DNA of 64,000 bases from NCBI GenBank assembly GCA_965226645.1, contig CBDDDL010000003.1:186001-250000 (forward strand), in the 5' to 3' direction. The stretch is from Poriferisodalis sp965226645 (lineage in GTDB: Bacteria > Actinomycetota > Acidimicrobiia > Acidimicrobiales > Poriferisodalaceae). The notes under the pieces were generated by a model that saw only the letters and a program-made list of their open reading frames with translations, did no database searches and had not been told where the DNA came from. This document shows positions 60,418 through 64,000 of this stretch, in pieces. The first letter of the stretch is position 1, and the number at the start of each line of letters is the position of its first letter. A program made the translations under genes and the position numbers.

Positions 60418-61656
60418 TCAATCGTCGGCGAGCAGAATCCGGCTGATGACGAGCTTCTGGATCTCGCTCGTGCCCTCGCCGATGATCATGAGAGGCGCAT
60501 CGCGGTAGTAGCGCTCCACCGGGTACTCGGTGGAATAACCGTTGCCGCCGTGGATGCGCATGGCATCGAGCGCCAACTCCGCGGCCGTCTCCGAGGCGAA
60601 TAGCTTGGCCATGCCCGCGGCGAGATCGACCCGCTCGCCGGAGTCGGCCTTGCGGGCGGCGTCGTAGGTCATGAGTCGAGCGGCGTGCAGCTTGGTGGCC
60701 ATCTCGGCGATCTTGAATGCGATGGCTTGGTGCTTGGCGATGGGCTTGCCGAATGCCTCACGCTGCTTCGCGTAGGCCACGGCAGCGTCGTAGGCGGCCT
60801 GGGCCACGCCCACGCCCCGGGCGGCCACATTGATGCGGCCCAACTCCAGCGCGGCGAGCGCCCAGCGCAGACCATTGCCGATGCCCCCTGCTCCATTGAG
60901 ACCGTCGCCGTCCAGACCATCGCCGCCTAGAACTCGGTTGGCGGGCACGCGGTGATCCACGTAGGACATCTCGACGGTCTCGAGGCCGCGGTAGCCGATC
61001 TTGTCGATTTTGCGGCTGACGGTGATCCCGCCCGAGATCTTCCCCGGGGTCTTGTCCACCAGGAAGCAGGTGATGCCCGAGCTTCCGGACGCGTCGCCTT
61101 CAGGCACGCGCGCCAGCAGCGCCACGATGCCCGCACGTTCGCCGTTGGTCACCCACATCTTCGTGCCGTTGATGACGAACTCGTCACCGTCTCGGACTGC
61201 TCGGCAGCGCAGCGCACCGGCGTCGGATCCGCTGTCGGGCTCGGACAACGAGAAGCAGCCGCGCAGCTTGCCGGTGGCCATCTGCGGCAGAGACCGGTCC
61301 TGCTGCTCTGCGGTGCCGAACCGCGAGATGAGCTTGGCGCAGATCAGATGGCTGTTGACGATGCCTGCGAGCGACATCCACCCCCGCGAGAGTTCCTCGA
61401 TGACTCGTGCATAGGTGAGGTGGTTCAGGTCGAGTCCGCCGTGCGATTCGGGGATCGTCGCGCCAAAAAGTCCGAACGCCTCCATCTGTTCGGCCATCTC
61501 GGTGGGGTATTCGTCGGCCAGCTCCAGCGGCGACGATCCCGGCACGACAACGTCGTCCACCCAGCGACGCAACGTGTCGATGATCTCGTCGGCGGTGTCG
61601 TCGACTGAGGGGTCATTCGGGACTTTGCTGGTACCCGTGTGCGTGGCATCGCTCAT
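60418..61656 (-). CDS. Acyl-CoA dehydrogenase
   Basis: A FAD-dependent beta-oxidation enzyme of 412 residues. Marks are 'GCFSLSEPDSGSDAGALRCRAV' (FAD binding), 'FVINGTKMWVTNGERAG', 'RINVAARGVGVAQAAYDAAVAYAKQREAFG' and 'MRIHGGNGYSTEYPVERYYRDA'. The catalytic Glu is in the 'IGEGTSEIQ' segment at the C-terminus. A Gly/Asp-rich insert 'GGDGLDGDGLNGAGG' (about residues 243-257) lies in a surface loop after the central sheet. Chain-length preference is unknown. It leads the operon with the FAD oxidase and is divergent from the luciferase-like gene at 61728. Confidence 0.93.
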   Translation of the reverse strand: MSDATHTGTSKVPNDPSVDDTADEIIDTLRRWVDDVVVPGSSPLELADEYPTEMAEQMEAFGLFGATIPESHGGLDLNHLTYARVIEELSRGWMSLAGIVNSHLICAKLISRFGTAEQQDRSLPQMATGKLRGCFSLSEPDSGSDAGALRCRAVRDGDEFVINGTKMWVTNGERAGIVALLARVPEGDASGSSGITCFLVDKTPGKISGGITVSRKIDKIGYRGLETVEMSYVDHRVPANRVLGGDGLDGDGLNGAGGIGNGLRWALAALELGRINVAARGVGVAQAAYDAAVAYAKQREAFGKPIAKHQAIAFKIAEMATKLHAARLMTYDAARKADSGERVDLAAGMAKLFASETAAELALDAMRIHGGNGYSTEYPVERYYRDAPLMIIGEGTSEIQKLVISRILLADD

Positions 61657-61727
61657 GCGTTGGCCTGACGTCGGTGTGGTGTTGCTTCTAACATGCGCGC
61701 CGACCCTCTAGCGGATGGAGTACATCG

Positions 61728-62777
61728 ATGAAGATATCCATGGCGATTGGAGCCGGTGCGAGCTTGGATCCCAAGCGGCTGAGCCAGCATGTGGCCGATC
61801 TCGAAGCTGCTGGCGTTGACATGCTGTGGGGCGGCGAGATCTACGGATTCGACCTGGTCTCCACCCTCGCATACGTCGCGGCCAAGACCGAGCGCGTGCA
61901 GCTGATGACCGGCATCCTGCCGATCTACTCGCGCAGCCCAACCATCATCGCCCAGACGGCAATGACGATCGACACGCTCTCCGAAGGCCGCTTCATCCTG
62001 GGGCTCGGCACCTCGGGACCGCAGGTGATCGAAGGCTGGCACGGCGTGCCGTTCGACAAGCCGCTCGGGCGCACCCGTGACGTGATCGAGATCTGCCGCA
62101 AGGTGTGGTCAGGCGACAGGGTTGTCCACGACGGTCGTGCCATCAGCCTGCCCCTGCCCGAGGGCGAGGGCAGCGGGCTGGGCAAGCCGCTCAAGCGCAT
62201 GGGCAAGCCGTATCGCCAGGACATCCCGATTGCGGTGGCTTCGATCGGGCCGCGCAACGTCGAGCTGACTGCAGAGCTGGCCAACGTCTGGCAGCCGATC
62301 CATTTCCTGCCCGAGAAGTTCAACGAGGTGTGGGGCGAGGCTTTGGAGACCGGCGGTTCCCGCCGTGCCGATGACCTCGGCGACCTGCAGATCGTGGCCG
62401 GCGGCACCGTGGCGCTCGGCAACGGCCCGATGGTCGATTCGGTGCGCAAGGGTGTGCGGGACGGCGTCGGCTTCTACGTGGGCGGCATGGGCGCACGCGA
62501 CAAGAACTTCTATAACGACCTGTTCAAGCGCTACGGCTATGTGGACGAGGCGGAGAAGATCCAGGATCTGTTCCTGACCGGCAAACGTGACGAGGCGTTC
62601 GCCGCAGTGCCTGACGACTACGTGGACCGTGCGAGCCTCACCGGCGATCCGGAGCGGGTAAAGGAGCGTGTCGAGGTGTACCGCTCGGTCGGTGTGAGCT
62701 ACCTGGACATCCACATCCCACCCGAGACCGAGAACCCCCTCGAGGTCATCTCCCAGATCAAGGCGTGGGCTGAATAG
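61728..62777 (+). CDS. LLM class F420-dependent oxidoreductase (TIGR03559-like)
   Basis: A luciferase-like enzyme of 349 residues, starting MKISMAIGAGASLDPKRLSQ. Marks are 'AAGVDMLWGGEIYGFDLVSTLAYVAAKTERVQLMTGILPIYSRSP' features in the first 75 residues, 'TIDTLSEGRFILGLGTSGPQVIEGWHGVPFDKPLGR', and 'IPIAVASIGPRNVELTAELAN'. The 'GTSGPQVIEGWHG' stretch is typical of TIGR03559 F420 enzymes. It has a long C-terminal part with 'LTGDPERVKERVEVYRSVGVSYLDI'. It is divergent from the acyl-CoA dehydrogenase across about 70 bp. Substrate unknown. Confidence 0.92.
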   Translation: MKISMAIGAGASLDPKRLSQHVADLEAAGVDMLWGGEIYGFDLVSTLAYVAAKTERVQLMTGILPIYSRSPTIIAQTAMTIDTLSEGRFILGLGTSGPQVIEGWHGVPFDKPLGRTRDVIEICRKVWSGDRVVHDGRAISLPLPEGEGSGLGKPLKRMGKPYRQDIPIAVASIGPRNVELTAELANVWQPIHFLPEKFNEVWGEALETGGSRRADDLGDLQIVAGGTVALGNGPMVDSVRKGVRDGVGFYVGGMGARDKNFYNDLFKRYGYVDEAEKIQDLFLTGKRDEAFAAVPDDYVDRASLTGDPERVKERVEVYRSVGVSYLDIHIPPETENPLEVISQIKAWAE

Positions 62778-62900
62778 CCGGGGACCTTGGCCACACGGGA
62801 AGGATCCCGGCTATGGCACGGACTAGCTGACGGTCGCCTCTGATTGCCTGAGGTGCCATGTAGCTTCGCCGACGTGCGCGCGAACGGGAGTGCGGAAACA

Positions 62901-64000
62901 ATGATCGACCTCACCGGCAGCCCGTACAGCCTTGAATCCACCGCTGGGTGGGTGTTTGATCGCGCAGCACGACTTCACGAACGGGTAGAACTGCTGCGCT
63001 CTCAGGGGCATCTGACCCAGCAGACTCTTCGCGCGTACTTCGGCGACAAGCGTTTTGAACAGATCGCAGAATCAAATGCGATTGAGGGCAGCACCCTCGG
63101 GGTCGGAGAAACCCAGATGGCGGTGCTTCGCGGCATCACCATCACCGGTCACGACCCGGCCTACTCGGCTGACGCTATGAATCTGTCCCGGGCTCTAGAG
63201 CGACTCGTCGAATTGGCCCAAGATCCGTCGCCTACGTCCACCGAACAGGTGAAGGGATTGCATTCCCTGATACTGGGGGGAGGCGCTGGGCTCTTCCGGT
63301 CCACGCCTGTCATGATCGCTGGCTCACCACACGAGCCCCCGTCCACGTGGGACGAAGTGATGTCTGGGATCGAAGACTGGGAACGCTGGTCCCTTGCCAA
63401 CGCAGATGCGTCGGCACTCCTGCGTGCGATCGTCTTGCACGCATGGCTCACCCACATTCATCCCTTCACGGACGGTAACGGGCGCACGTCTCGGGCTGTC
63501 ATGAATCTTGAACTCGTACGGGGAGGCTTTCCGAGCGTCATCATCCGCCGCAAAGACCGACTCCGCTACTACGAGGCACTTGCAGAATCTGACCTTGGTG
63601 GCAACCTTGAGCTCATCGCCGAATTGATCTTGCTTCGTGCCGAGGACGCCTTGCGCGACCTGGAGCGCGCGGCTACGGCCCAGCAGGGCTACGACAAAGT
63701 GCATACGGAGCTGCTGAAGGCCCAGGAGCGTCAGGCGGCGATTTGGAACGATGCAGTTCGGCTGCTGTTCTCTCTGGTTGAAGACGCACTTAATTCCTCG
63801 GTTGGGGATCGCGGATCCGTGTCCACTCGCTGGTACGACGCGGAACTCTCAGTTGATGACTACGCCGCATTGTCACAAAGCGATCCAGGAGCCAATTCCT
63901 GGCTCTTCCGCATTGATGCAGATGTTCCTGGTTTGCCCAGGAGACGTTTCCTCGCATGGACTGGGTTCCGCAGCTATGAGGTCAGGAACGCTCGAGGAAT
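62901..64000 (+). CDS. Fic family protein, 3' end beyond the window
   Basis: An open frame from ATG 62901 (MIDLTGSPYSLESTAGWV) continues to the window end with no stop, so at least 366 residues. The Fic active-site loop 'HPFTDGNGRTSR' has its catalytic His at 187, and an inhibitory-type motif 'SNAIEG' is at 58-63, giving an N-terminally inhibited class II Fic. Beyond residue 270 there is a long C-terminal region with 'SVSTRWYDAELSVDDYAAL' and 'FLAWTGFRSYEVRNARG', which I do not recognise. It is not a close copy of the other Fic gene. The predicted activity is AMP transfer to an unknown protein. Confidence 0.88.
   Translation, partial: MIDLTGSPYSLESTAGWVFDRAARLHERVELLRSQGHLTQQTLRAYFGDKRFEQIAESNAIEGSTLGVGETQMAVLRGITITGHDPAYSADAMNLSRALERLVELAQDPSPTSTEQVKGLHSLILGGGAGLFRSTPVMIAGSPHEPPSTWDEVMSGIEDWERWSLANADASALLRAIVLHAWLTHIHPFTDGNGRTSRAVMNLELVRGGFPSVIIRRKDRLRYYEALAESDLGGNLELIAELILLRAEDALRDLERAATAQQGYDKVHTELLKAQERQAAIWNDAVRLLFSLVEDALNSSVGDRGSVSTRWYDAELSVDDYAALSQSDPGANSWLFRIDADVPGLPRRRFLAWTGFRSYEVRNARG

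Overview
This window looks like a chromosomal segment of a high-GC actinobacterium. The content suggests an uncultured Acidimicrobiia-like lineage. That placement is an inference from gene families, not from a marker gene: six luciferase-like flavin/F420-type monooxygenases in 64 kb, an SCO6745-type protein, an acyl-CoA carboxylase, phenylacetate-CoA ligase, an acyl-CoA dehydrogenase, a P450 and amidohydrolases. I recognised no rRNA, tRNA, CRISPR array, transposase or prophage module.

Layout. 0.1-5.7 kb: SCO6745-like gene, two luciferase-like oxidoreductases, a HicAB toxin-antitoxin pair and an acyl-CoA carboxylase. 5.8-11.1 kb: a GPP34-cytochrome P450 fusion followed by a two-gene MacB/LolD-type ABC exporter. 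11.2-15.8 kb (minus): an apparent operon of a RelE-domain/SF1 helicase fusion, a nitroreductase/SRPBCC fusion and GluQ-RS, the last two joined by a TTGA start-stop overlap. 15.9-18.6 kb: an aminotransferase, and an AlbA_2/Schlafen-like ATP-binding gene bracketed by two copies of the same 21-bp dyad. 18.8-24.8 kb: membrane protein, luciferase-like enzyme, phenylacetate-CoA ligase, Fic protein with repeats in its leader, NIPSNAP protein and HpcH/HpaI aldolase. 24.9-27.5 kb: an unrecognised Ala-rich protein facing a von Willebrand A protein. 27.6-32.5 kb: amidohydrolase, AIM24-like protein and a three-gene group ending in a selenoprotein.

32.5-42.3 kb: VOC protein, MFS transporter, a DoxX gene broken by an in-frame TGA, a 1,732-residue exonuclease-DinG-RecQ fusion and an adjacent SF1 helicase. 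42.4-54.4 kb: another luciferase-like enzyme, an unknown membrane protein, Tag glycosylase, 5-formyl-THF cyclo-ligase, a sterol-desaturase-type hydroxylase, SDR, MFS, SurE, a metallophosphoesterase and an ABC-F protein. 54.4-64 kb: a 26-bp tandem repeat between ABC-F and an HSL-type esterase, then lipid and acyl-CoA metabolism genes, a lipoprotein substrate-binding protein and a second Fic gene cut by the window edge.

The strongest hidden signal is at 31949-32467. Two short same-frame ORFs separated by a single TGA form one UGSC-motif selenoprotein, and a bacterial-SECIS-like hairpin follows the TGA at nearly the spacing known for E. coli fdhF. Standard gene calling would truncate it to 91 residues. 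A second in-frame TGA 2.6 kb downstream, in doxX, sits where the family usually has Trp or a hydrophobic residue and is read here as a nonsense mutation. Other items to follow up are the GPP34-P450 fusion, the twin operators around the AlbA_2 gene, the three-module helicase fusion and the tandem repeat filling both leaders of a divergent gene pair.
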